A stretch of 60,417 nt of DNA, from contig URNG01000002.1 in assembly GCA_900549295.1 (NCBI GenBank), positions 1-60,417 on the forward strand. Direction: 5' to 3'. The notes below the pieces were generated by a model that did not search any database, was not told the origin of the DNA, and saw only the letters and a program-made list of their open reading frames with translations. This DNA is from an uncultured Rhodocyclaceae bacterium (GTDB lineage Bacteria; Pseudomonadota; Gammaproteobacteria; Burkholderiales; Rhodocyclaceae). The translations under genes were made by a program, and so were the position numbers. Below, in pieces: positions 47,744-55,664 of the stretch. Within the stretch, counting starts at the first letter, position 1. Each line of letters opens with the position of its first letter.

Positions 47744-48364
47744 ATGAAAAAAGGTTTGATTTCTGAAAAACTTACCTCCTCCGGCGGCAGGAGCGCACAT
47801 GATGCTCTTGAAGAAACCCGGCAGTTGCGCCAGAAAATTTCGGCGCTTGCTGCCCAGTCGGAATGGGATTTATTGCTGCGGCACGATTTGTTGGCCGACA
47901 AACCTCCTTCGCGTTTAATTGATCGCTTATATCGGAGTGGGCGGCGATTTTTGGGAAAAATTGGGGCGCTACCCCCGCAGCTGACGGCTTACCCCTGGCT
48001 GGGAACTTTGCGTCATGGGAAATCAGCAAAAGAAACCTCAAGACCCATATTGCTATGGGCGCTGGATATGCCAAAGGAAGCTGTGCGTTCAGCGTGCCAT
48101 AAACTCCTGTCGCGTCTGGATGCAAAGCAGGATTTATCCCCTGTTTTGGTAACAGATCGGGCAGATTTTGCTTTTTATTCCCGCCTAAAAATTCTGGTCG
48201 AGTATTTGCCCGACCTGCCCGGCGAAGGCATGAATTACCAGGCCCGCAAACAGCGCTATCTTGCCTGGCGATACCGTACCGCCGTGGTTATTCCGCTTGG
48301 CGCGGGCGAGTTGAGCGATCAGCAATGGGAGCGTTTTCTCGCAGCAGGGGTATTGAATGGCTAA
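47744..48364 (+). CDS. Unknown protein of the glycan cluster
   Basis: A 206-residue soluble protein: a coiled-coil-prone N-terminus (HDALEETRQLRQKISALAAQ), a basic linker, then an alpha/beta-looking C-terminus with ILLWALDMPKEAVRSACHKL, LVTDRADFAFYSRLKILVEY and QRYLAWRYRTAVVIPLGAGE. The last part has the feel of the nucleotide-binding half of a glycosyltransferase but I cannot assign a family. It lies between the GT28-like gene and the deacetylase and overlaps the latter by 8 bases. Confidence 0.65.
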   Translation: MKKGLISEKLTSSGGRSAHDALEETRQLRQKISALAAQSEWDLLLRHDLLADKPPSRLIDRLYRSGRRFLGKIGALPPQLTAYPWLGTLRHGKSAKETSRPILLWALDMPKEAVRSACHKLLSRLDAKQDLSPVLVTDRADFAFYSRLKILVEYLPDLPGEGMNYQARKQRYLAWRYRTAVVIPLGAGELSDQQWERFLAAGVLNG

Positions 48365-49328
48365 GAATCGTTATGCGGTTCTGACCGTCGATACCGAGGC
48401 ATTGCCCAAGCGGGCGAGCCAGAATCACGTCCAGCGCCTGATGTGGGGAAGTTTTGCCAATGGCCGTGCCGGGGTCAGGGAAATGGCCGAAATCGGGAAT
48501 GAATTTGCCGTCAAGCATGTGTTTTTTACAGATCTGTGTGCGACGTGGAATTCGCAGGAAGAGGCGCTTGAGGTCGTCCGCTGGTTGGCTGCCGATGGTC
48601 AGGATGTGCAGCTGCATACCCACCCGGAATATCTCCCGGATGGTTTCTGGGTCAGCCATCAACTTCCGCTCCGGCCGGTTTACATGAACCAGTACACCGA
48701 TGATGCCCGGGCCTCTGTGGTGATCGACTATTTTTCCGATCTTCTCAGCAAACAGACAGGCAAGCGAATCCTTGCGCATCGGGCAGGATCATTTCGCTGG
48801 AATGCCTGCACGATACGTGCCTTGCAGGCTGCTTTAATCCCTTTGTCATTCAATAACTCCATGAGCGCGCTGCATGCGGGCCAGTCTGTCTATGCAGAAG
48901 CCACGAATCAGCCTTTTGTCTGGTCGAATGGGGTGATTGAAATCCCCATGACGGAAAAGAAAATCCTTCCCAAAGTAGGCAAGGATGAATGGTGGGCGCG
49001 CCTGACTTACCCCGAATCCAGCTATTTTCGTTTCCGTCCGTGGTGGGGTTCTGTTTCGTTTAATCTATTCAGCGGCAGCCCGGATTTGTCAATCTTTCTT
49101 TTGCACTCCTGGTCGTTGTTGCATTGGGATGAAAATGGTTATGCCTGTTACCGTGATGATGCGCGTACGGAAGGTTATAGAAAACTGCTGGCGCGTCTGA
49201 CCAAAGATTATGATGTAATTACAACGCCTGAGTTGCTGGATTTGTATCAGAAAGGGGAAATAAACGCCACGCATACTGTGGATATCAGCGCGGCGGAGTT
49301 CGGGCCGGGTAAGAAGAAGGCAAAATAA
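48357..49328 (+). CDS. Polysaccharide deacetylase-family protein
   Basis: A 323-residue NodB-fold protein with the catalytic motifs LTVDTEAL (motif 1 Asp pair region), QLHTHPEYL (metal-binding His residues) and LAHRAGSFRWN. Such enzymes remove N-acetyl groups from sugars on growing glycans. There is no signal peptide or membrane helix, so the reaction would be on a cytoplasmic, possibly lipid-linked, intermediate. Its stop shares a base with the next GT start. The C-terminus is basic (GPGKKKAK). Confidence 0.85.
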   Translation: MAKNRYAVLTVDTEALPKRASQNHVQRLMWGSFANGRAGVREMAEIGNEFAVKHVFFTDLCATWNSQEEALEVVRWLAADGQDVQLHTHPEYLPDGFWVSHQLPLRPVYMNQYTDDARASVVIDYFSDLLSKQTGKRILAHRAGSFRWNACTIRALQAALIPLSFNNSMSALHAGQSVYAEATNQPFVWSNGVIEIPMTEKKILPKVGKDEWWARLTYPESSYFRFRPWWGSVSFNLFSGSPDLSIFLLHSWSLLHWDENGYACYRDDARTEGYRKLLARLTKDYDVITTPELLDLYQKGEINATHTVDISAAEFGPGKKKAK

Positions 49329-50638
49329 TGCAGGGGATTTTGAAAAAATTAGTTGTTGAGCCTTGGCTGTATTGCAGCCGTCGTCTGACCTATGCTGTTT
49401 TGGCAAAAAAACTGGTACGAAATGGGGTGATGAAACCATCCTGCCCGGTTCAGGGCAAACATCTGCTGTATGTTGCAGCCAGTTGCCTTCCGCATCACAT
49501 CAGTGGTTATACGACACGCACACAGGCCGTGATTGCCGCCTTGCAGAAAGCGGGGGCGCGGGTCAGTGTGCTGACGCGTCCGGGCTATCCCTGGGATCGC
49601 GCCGATCGGCTTGTTCCGGGTTTTACTGCTGAGGCAACCGCGCGTGATACGGTCAATTATCACCACCTGCCTTATCCGCTGAATAACCGGCCTGTTGTCA
49701 TGTACGCCCTGCAAGGGGCGCGCAAGGTTGCCGCTTATGCGCAAGCGCAAAGGGTCGCTGCAATTCAGGCGGCTTCAAATCACGTCAGCGCCTTGCCTGC
49801 GCTGCTGGCTGCGCGGAAACTGGAGATTCCATTTTTTTATGAAATGCGGGGCTTATGGGAGTTGACCCGCATCTCGCGGCAACCTGGGTTTTTCAACACC
49901 GAGTCGTATCAGCAAGGGCTCCAGTTAGAAGCCCTGGTTGCTCGAAGTGCTGATCGTGTTTTTGTTATATCGGAAGCCTTGGGGCGCTATGTTGTCGATA
50001 ATTTTGGCGTAAATCCGGAGAATATTTCATTGCTTCCCAATTGCGTTGACGTTGAAAATTTTCCTGAAACGGACATTAGCCAGATTGAGCCTTTCGTATT
50101 GGGGTATGCCGGCTCCCTGATCGAATATGAAGGGCTGGATGTGCTGATTAAGGCGATTGCTGGAATAAAAAATACAGAGTTGCCAGTGTGTTTGCGTATT
50201 ATTGGCGAAGGTGAGGCCCGTTCGAGTCTGGAGGCTTTGGTTCAGAAGCTGGCGCTGCAAGATCGGGTGGTTTTTTCAGGTCGCCGCTCTCCCGCCGAGG
50301 CGCATCAGTTGCTCCAGAGGTGTGCCGTCGTTTGTATACCGCGCAAAGCGTATGAGGTGTGCAAGATCGTGACGCCGATCAAGCTGGTCGAAGCCCTGGC
50401 TATGGGCAAGCCAGTGATCGTTCCTGATTTGCCTGTGTTTCGTGAAGAGCTGGGTGATGAACCTGCCGGCTGGTTTTTCGAGGCAGGAAACGTCAGCGAT
50501 CTGGCGCGTGTGATCTGCGAGGCTCTGGCTTCATTCCCCAGGCAGGAAGCGTTGGCAGAAAAAGCGCGCAGGCATGTGGCCGGGCATCGTGACTGGCAAT
50601 CGTATGTCAAAAGTATCGTTGAGGGCATCCCCGCATGA
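49328..50638 (+). CDS. GT4-family glycosyltransferase
   Basis: A 436-residue GT-B enzyme. The N-terminal domain has YTTRTQAVIAALQKAGARV (the GYT..T pattern of WbuB-like GT4). The C-terminal domain has LGYAGSLIEYEGLDVLIKAI, LRIIGEGEARSSLEAL and VFSGRRSPAEAHQLLQRCAV, then the EX7E-type segment KIVTPIKLVEALAMGKPVIV. It should retain anomeric configuration and use a nucleotide sugar. No signal peptide. It overlaps the next gene by 4 bases. Confidence 0.9.
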   Translation: MQGILKKLVVEPWLYCSRRLTYAVLAKKLVRNGVMKPSCPVQGKHLLYVAASCLPHHISGYTTRTQAVIAALQKAGARVSVLTRPGYPWDRADRLVPGFTAEATARDTVNYHHLPYPLNNRPVVMYALQGARKVAAYAQAQRVAAIQAASNHVSALPALLAARKLEIPFFYEMRGLWELTRISRQPGFFNTESYQQGLQLEALVARSADRVFVISEALGRYVVDNFGVNPENISLLPNCVDVENFPETDISQIEPFVLGYAGSLIEYEGLDVLIKAIAGIKNTELPVCLRIIGEGEARSSLEALVQKLALQDRVVFSGRRSPAEAHQLLQRCAVVCIPRKAYEVCKIVTPIKLVEALAMGKPVIVPDLPVFREELGDEPAGWFFEAGNVSDLARVICEALASFPRQEALAEKARRHVAGHRDWQSYVKSIVEGIPA

Positions 50639-51720
50639 TAGGGCGCGCAATCAGGAGTTTGGGCCAGGTTTTATACCGGCACCCCGAAGTAGTGGAGGAT
50701 CGGGTCGGGCCGGGGCATTTCGGTCGGTTGAAGATCGCGCTTTTGTCAGACCAGTTCACCAGTGAGTGCTTGGCCGCCGAATGCCGTATCCGTAATCTGA
50801 CGCCGACCAATTATCGGGAGGTTATTACTTCGTGGCAGCCCGATCTGGTTTTTGTCGAATCCGCGTTCCACGGCTACAAGGGAAGCTGGCGTTATGAGTT
50901 GGCGAAACAGCCGGGCTGGCTGCGTTTAAGCAAGGCAAAAACAATACACCGTTTAATAGAGTTTGCCCGCACAAGAGAAATACCGACTGTATTCTGGAAT
51001 AAGGATGACGGCGTTTTTTTTGAGCATTTCATTGATGTGGCAACGGCTTTTGATTTCGTGTTCACGACCGATGCCGACTGTCTGCCGCGTTATCGGGACA
51101 GGCTTGCTGCCCGGACGCCTGTCAACACGCTCTCAATTCCTTATCAGCCCGCCTTCCATTATTTTTCTGGATTCTCCCGGATGCAGAATGCGGCCTGTTT
51201 TACTGGCAGCTACTATCGCCGTATTCTGAAGGAACGCCGAAGTTTCTTAAACATGATTTTTGCAGCCTGTGGCGAGGCGGATTTTCCTTTGAATATCTAT
51301 GACCGTAATCGCCACCGCTTCTCTCGTGTACTTGAATTTCGTTACCCCAGACTGCCGGCTTTGCATATTCACCCTGGTGTGACAAATGAAAAAACTAGTG
51401 AAATCTATAAATCGCACCGGGTGTCATTTAATGTGAATTCGGTGACTGCCTCGGCCTCCATGTATTCCCGCCGTCTGCTGGAGATTCTGGCCTGCGGAGG
51501 GATTGCTGTAACCAATCACAGCCGGGCAGTTGATCTGCATTTCCGGGATTACTGCCATGTTGTTGAAACCCGCGATGAAACACTGGAGTTGCTGAAACGA
51601 ATCAGGCTTGGGCTAAGTGATGATGACCTGCAACGTGCAGCAGCAGGGGCGGCTTATGTGCGGGAGAATCACACCTGGTCTCACCGCCTGGAAGAAATCT
51701 GTGCGATTGTCGGCGTATAA
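50635..51720 (+). CDS. CgeB-like glycosyltransferase
   Basis: A 361-residue protein with the CgeB/DUF3880-type pattern: KIALLSDQFTSECLAAEC, the PDLVFVESAFHGYKGSWRYE block, TVFWNKDDGVFFEHFID, and the C-terminal HRVSFNVNSVTASASMYSRR followed by LLEILACGGIAVTNHSRA. The last is the donor-binding region of GT-B enzymes. It probably adds one sugar in the cluster's glycan. The start overlaps the previous stop. Confidence 0.82.
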   Translation: MIGRAIRSLGQVLYRHPEVVEDRVGPGHFGRLKIALLSDQFTSECLAAECRIRNLTPTNYREVITSWQPDLVFVESAFHGYKGSWRYELAKQPGWLRLSKAKTIHRLIEFARTREIPTVFWNKDDGVFFEHFIDVATAFDFVFTTDADCLPRYRDRLAARTPVNTLSIPYQPAFHYFSGFSRMQNAACFTGSYYRRILKERRSFLNMIFAACGEADFPLNIYDRNRHRFSRVLEFRYPRLPALHIHPGVTNEKTSEIYKSHRVSFNVNSVTASASMYSRRLLEILACGGIAVTNHSRAVDLHFRDYCHVVETRDETLELLKRIRLGLSDDDLQRAAAGAAYVRENHTWSHRLEEICAIVGV

Positions 51721-51732
51721 GGAGAGCGGACA

Positions 51733-53220
51733 TTGTTGATGCAGTCGTTGTCCTGGTTTGCGCAGGCAGTTTTTTTCCTGGTGGTACTTGCTTTTGGCGT
51801 ATATGCTACGCTTGAATTGCGTGTTTTTCTGATTTCCTGCCGGATAGAGAAACGCAAGCTCAATGCAGTGGTTGTTCCCCGCACCTTGCAGCCAGGTGAC
51901 GTTCATCCCAAAGTCAGCATTTTTTTGCCGGTCTATAACGAGTCTGCTGTCATTGAGCGCCTGATTGATGCGGTATGCCGCCTGCGCTACAGCGCCTCAG
52001 AGCTGGAAATCTTTGTTCTTGACGATTCTTCCGATGTGACGTCGCGTCTGGCGCAGGAAAAAGTTGCAGAATATGCCGCGCGTCACGTTCCTGTCCGCTA
52101 TTTGCGTCGCCCGGAGCGGAAAAACCACAAGGCTGGAAATCTGGCTTATGGCGTACAGCATGCGCAGGGTGAGTTTTTTGTTATTTTTGATGCTGATTTC
52201 GTGCCGCCAGACGATTTTCTGTTGCGTACGATCCCCTGTTTTGAAGACCCGGAACTCGGGTTTCTGCAAACGGGCATCGGCTATGAAAATTGCGGCAAGT
52301 CTTTTCTGACCCGTTTTCAGGCGATGGAAATGGGACACCAGCAATACGTTACCGTCGGTTTGAGTGCTGACGGAGATATGGCTTCATTGTCAGGCAGTTC
52401 CTGTGTGTGGCGTCGTCGCTGTGTTGAAGCCTTGGGCGGCTGGAATGCCACGACGGTCACTGAAGATGTGGATCTTGGTTATCGTGCGCAATTTGACCAC
52501 TGGAAATATGCCTATTTGCGCGATGTGGTATCAATGTCCGTATTGCCTGAGACGGTGAGTGCTTTTCGCATCCAGCGGGAGCGTTGGGGCAGGGGATTGA
52601 TTCATAGCGGTTTCAAGCATGTCCGGCAGGTATTCCAGCGGGACATGGGTTTCATGAAACGCATGAACGCCCTGGCGATGATGTTCTCGGCGCTTTTGCT
52701 GGCGGCTGTTTATGGCTTGGTGCTACTAACGCTGCCCCTGAATTTTCTGATTGATTTCAGCGGTCTGGCTGTGCCTTTGGGGGCCGGGCTGTTTTTCATC
52801 ATGGTTGCGATATGGGCGCTCTACAACAGCTACGCTGCCTATCAGGGCGCGCGTTTGACTGAAAAACCCGGGCTGTTGCGTCTTTTGTGGGAAACCTATC
52901 TGTATGTGGCCATGTTCTTGCCGATGGCCTGGTACTACTTTGTTGGCGGAGTGCGGGCCTTGTTTGGGGTGTATGGGGGATTTCACCGCACGCCAAAAGG
53001 TGAGAACGAAAAAAATATGCCCTACCCACGCCTGAACAGTTTTTTGTGGTTTGGTGAAGTGTTTACTTTTTTCTATTCAGGCATCGCGGCCATCATTGCG
53101 ATCGACAAACAAAATTACTTTCTTCTGCCGCTCAACCTGACGGCTTGCCTGGGGTTTGCCCTGGTTATTCTCTGGAGCTGGCAGGAAAGTAGAGAAATGC
53201 GCGCCGTGTGCAAACAGTAA
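51733..53220 (+). CDS. Membrane processive GT2 (cellulose-synthase-like)
   Basis: A 495-residue integral membrane glycosyltransferase. One N-terminal helix (QAVFFLVVLAFGVYATLELR) precedes the GT2 catalytic domain, with DDSS, FDADFVPP (DxD), TEDVDLGYR (TED) and RIQRERWGRG (Q..RW). These four motifs are the processive synthase set. Four or five C-terminal helices follow and could form the export channel. The TTG at 51733 has better ribosome-site spacing than ATG 51739; I used TTG. It resembles glucomannan/cellulose synthases; the polymer is unknown. There is no PilZ domain. Confidence 0.9.
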   Translation: MLMQSLSWFAQAVFFLVVLAFGVYATLELRVFLISCRIEKRKLNAVVVPRTLQPGDVHPKVSIFLPVYNESAVIERLIDAVCRLRYSASELEIFVLDDSSDVTSRLAQEKVAEYAARHVPVRYLRRPERKNHKAGNLAYGVQHAQGEFFVIFDADFVPPDDFLLRTIPCFEDPELGFLQTGIGYENCGKSFLTRFQAMEMGHQQYVTVGLSADGDMASLSGSSCVWRRRCVEALGGWNATTVTEDVDLGYRAQFDHWKYAYLRDVVSMSVLPETVSAFRIQRERWGRGLIHSGFKHVRQVFQRDMGFMKRMNALAMMFSALLLAAVYGLVLLTLPLNFLIDFSGLAVPLGAGLFFIMVAIWALYNSYAAYQGARLTEKPGLLRLLWETYLYVAMFLPMAWYYFVGGVRALFGVYGGFHRTPKGENEKNMPYPRLNSFLWFGEVFTFFYSGIAAIIAIDKQNYFLLPLNLTACLGFALVILWSWQESREMRAVCKQ

Positions 53221-53260
53221 ACCGGCGTTTCAATCATCTCGTTTTAACTGAGGTATCGAC

Positions 53261-54025
53261 GTGGGGCTGCCTAAGCAAAGTCATATCCTGATTACCGGCG
53301 CAAGCGGTGCGATCGGCAGTGCTCTGGCTCTCGCGTATGCAAATCCAGGCACCACCCTTTATCTTCAGGGGCGTCAGGAAGCGCCATTGAAGGCGCTGGC
53401 CGCTGCCTGTGAAGGCAAAGGGGCCGAGGTCGTTTGCCAGATGCTGGAATTGCGGGATTCTTCCCGTTTGGTGGCGTGGCTGAATAGCTTGCCGCCTTTG
53501 GATCTGGTCATTATCAATGCCGGGATGAACACGTACACTCAGGCGGCGAACGCATTGGAACCCTGGGATGAAGCGGAGGCTTTGCTCGATGTTAACCTCA
53601 AGGCGGCCATGCTGATCGTGCATACGGTTCTGCCTGCGATGCGTTTGCGCAACCGAGGCCAGATTGCCTTGATTAGCTCCCTTGCCGCCTGTTTTGGCCT
53701 GCCTGTCACGCCGACATACTGTGCCAGCAAAGCGGCGTTGAAAGTGTACGGCGAAGCCTTGCGCGGGAGATTGGCCAAGGCAGGAATCCGCGTCAATGTG
53801 GTCATGCCCGGCTATGTGACCTCACCCATGTGCCAGGCCATGCCCGGCCCGAAACCCTTTGAGTGGTCTGCCGAACGTGCGGCCAGGGTAATCCGGAGGG
53901 GGTTGGCGCGTGACCAGGCGCGTATTGCGTTTCCTTTCCCGCTGGCGCTGGGAAGCTGGTTTCTCGGCGTGTTGCCGGTCGGACTCTCCCTGCGTATCGT
54001 GCAGTGGCTTGGCTATGATCGCTGA
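53261..54025 (+). CDS. Short-chain dehydrogenase/reductase
   Basis: A 254-residue classical SDR: the cofactor loop GASGAIGSALAL (TGxxxGxG), IINAGMN, catalytic Ser in IALISSLAACFGLP, and YCASKAALKVY with Tyr and Lys. The C-terminal PLALGSWFLGVLPVGLSLRI is hydrophobic and may hold it on the membrane. The start is GTG 53261. It could reduce a ketone in the lipid or polyketide branch, as it lies one gene from the PKS; this is inference. It overlaps the next gene by 11 bases. Confidence 0.88.
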   Translation: MGLPKQSHILITGASGAIGSALALAYANPGTTLYLQGRQEAPLKALAAACEGKGAEVVCQMLELRDSSRLVAWLNSLPPLDLVIINAGMNTYTQAANALEPWDEAEALLDVNLKAAMLIVHTVLPAMRLRNRGQIALISSLAACFGLPVTPTYCASKAALKVYGEALRGRLAKAGIRVNVVMPGYVTSPMCQAMPGPKPFEWSAERAARVIRRGLARDQARIAFPFPLALGSWFLGVLPVGLSLRIVQWLGYDR

Positions 54026-55559
54026 CAACTCCTGGTTCTGGCTTTTGGGGCCGGCGCTTGCAGGTCTGGTCTTGAGTGTCGTGTTGGAGCAAGGGCTGTC
54101 ACCACGCCCCCGATTGCTTCGTCCCTTGGCGGCCTGGATGACGCACCTGGGCTTATGGCTGCTCTGCTATGCGCTTGCGGTGCTGCTGTTGATGCGGCCC
54201 TGGTTTTCCATGACCCTTGTTTCCGCATTCATGCTGCTGCTGGTGCTGGTCAGTAATGCCAAGCACCGCGCCTTGCGTGAAGCCTTCGTGTATCAGGATT
54301 TTGAGTATTTCACCGATGCCCTGAAACATCCCCGGCTATACATTCCTTTTCTGGGGTGGGAGAAGTTTCTCATGGCTGCTTCGGGCTTTGTCATGGCTTT
54401 GCTCACGGGGTTCTGGCTTGAGCGCATACCTGATTACGTTACGGTTATGGCCTGGGTCTGGCAGCCTTGGTGCGCGCTGCTGCTGTTTGCCTGTGCATCG
54501 CTGGGTTGGGCGCTGATGCGTCCCATGCCGGTGGGTTTTCAGGTGGATGAAGACCTTGTGGGCTATGGCCTGCTGACGCATCTATGTCTTTATGCGCGCG
54601 CTGAACGCGCCCCCTTGCAGGTGAGCACGCCTTTCGCCCGGCTGATGGGCAAGCCGGGGCAATCAGGGCAGCAGCTTCCCCATATCGTCACGGTGCAAAG
54701 CGAATCTTTCTTTGACCCCAGAAATCTGTTTCCGGGGATTCGTCCAGAAGTTCTGGAGGAGTTTGACCGCTTCCGGGCAGACAGCTGGCTGGCGGGTAAG
54801 GTGCGGGTGCCGGCCTGGGGCGCAAACACCATCCGCAGTGAATTTGCCTTTCTTGCCGGGGTGCCGGAAGAGGCGCTTGGGGTGCATCGGTTTAATCCTT
54901 ACCGCGCGCTTGCTGCCGGGAGTGAACTGGTCAGTTTTGCCCACTATTTGCGCAGCCTGGGTTATCGCACAGTGTGTCTGCATCCCTATCCGGGGAGTTT
55001 TTATCAGCGTGACAAGGTCTTGCCGCAACTGGGTTTTGATGAATTTATCGACATTGACGGCTTCGCGGGTGCCCGGCGCTGCGGGCCTTATATTGCAGAT
55101 ATTGCCGTCGCAGAAAAGATCAGCGAAATATGTCGACAAACTTCGCAGCCGCTTTTTGTTTATGCGATAACAATGGAAAATCATGGCCCCCTGCATCTGG
55201 AAAAAATTGCGGATGCAGAACTGAAGCATTTGTTCTTGCAGCCACTGCCGCCGCAGTGCGGCGATCTGGCCACCTATTTGCGCCATTTGCGCAACGCCGA
55301 CCAGATGATGGGCCGTTTGCGCGATTTGCTGGAAAACAGCCCGATACCCGCAACCCTGTGCTGGTTTGGCGATCATGTGCCGATCATGCCTGCGGTGTAT
55401 AAACGGTTTGGCATGCCAGATGCCGACGTTGATTTTTTTATCTGGAATAACCACGTGGCAGTTGATGCCGTGGCACCGGCTCCGGTAAGTGCAGGCGATA
55501 TTAAAATTGAAAATCTGGCCCGCCATGTTCTTGCCGCGCGAGGAATGGGTTCTCTGTAG
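54015..55559 (+). CDS. LtaS-type phosphoglycerol transferase/sulfatase-fold membrane enzyme
   Basis: A 514-residue protein with about five N-terminal membrane helices and a large extracytoplasmic alkaline-phosphatase-fold domain. The metal and nucleophile residues match LtaS: Glu in VTVQSESFF, Thr in GANTIRSEF, and Asp/His in WFGDHVPIM. Such enzymes transfer glycerol phosphate (LtaS, OpgB/MdoB) or similar groups to periplasmic glycans. ATG 54015 overlaps the SDR stop; a longer frame to 53910 lies in the SDR gene. A phosphoglycerol or phosphoethanolamine decoration of the cluster's glycan is likely. The stop is TAG. Confidence 0.87.
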   Translation: MIADNSWFWLLGPALAGLVLSVVLEQGLSPRPRLLRPLAAWMTHLGLWLLCYALAVLLLMRPWFSMTLVSAFMLLLVLVSNAKHRALREAFVYQDFEYFTDALKHPRLYIPFLGWEKFLMAASGFVMALLTGFWLERIPDYVTVMAWVWQPWCALLLFACASLGWALMRPMPVGFQVDEDLVGYGLLTHLCLYARAERAPLQVSTPFARLMGKPGQSGQQLPHIVTVQSESFFDPRNLFPGIRPEVLEEFDRFRADSWLAGKVRVPAWGANTIRSEFAFLAGVPEEALGVHRFNPYRALAAGSELVSFAHYLRSLGYRTVCLHPYPGSFYQRDKVLPQLGFDEFIDIDGFAGARRCGPYIADIAVAEKISEICRQTSQPLFVYAITMENHGPLHLEKIADAELKHLFLQPLPPQCGDLATYLRHLRNADQMMGRLRDLLENSPIPATLCWFGDHVPIMPAVYKRFGMPDADVDFFIWNNHVAVDAVAPAPVSAGDIKIENLARHVLAARGMGSL

Positions 55560-55664
55560 ATTTTGCGCAAATTTACAGGGTTTGCTGCCCAGAGTAGAAT
55601 CACAGGTTTTTGTAAGTGTCTGACGTGCAGGCAGCAGATGTGCTGGGTGCCAGGCTTGGGGCGA

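Noticed and set aside
53910..54014. Extended start for the LtaS-type enzyme
   Set aside because: The extension lies inside the SDR coding region and adds a non-hydrophobic, Arg-rich segment; ATG 54015 gives the normal membrane start.
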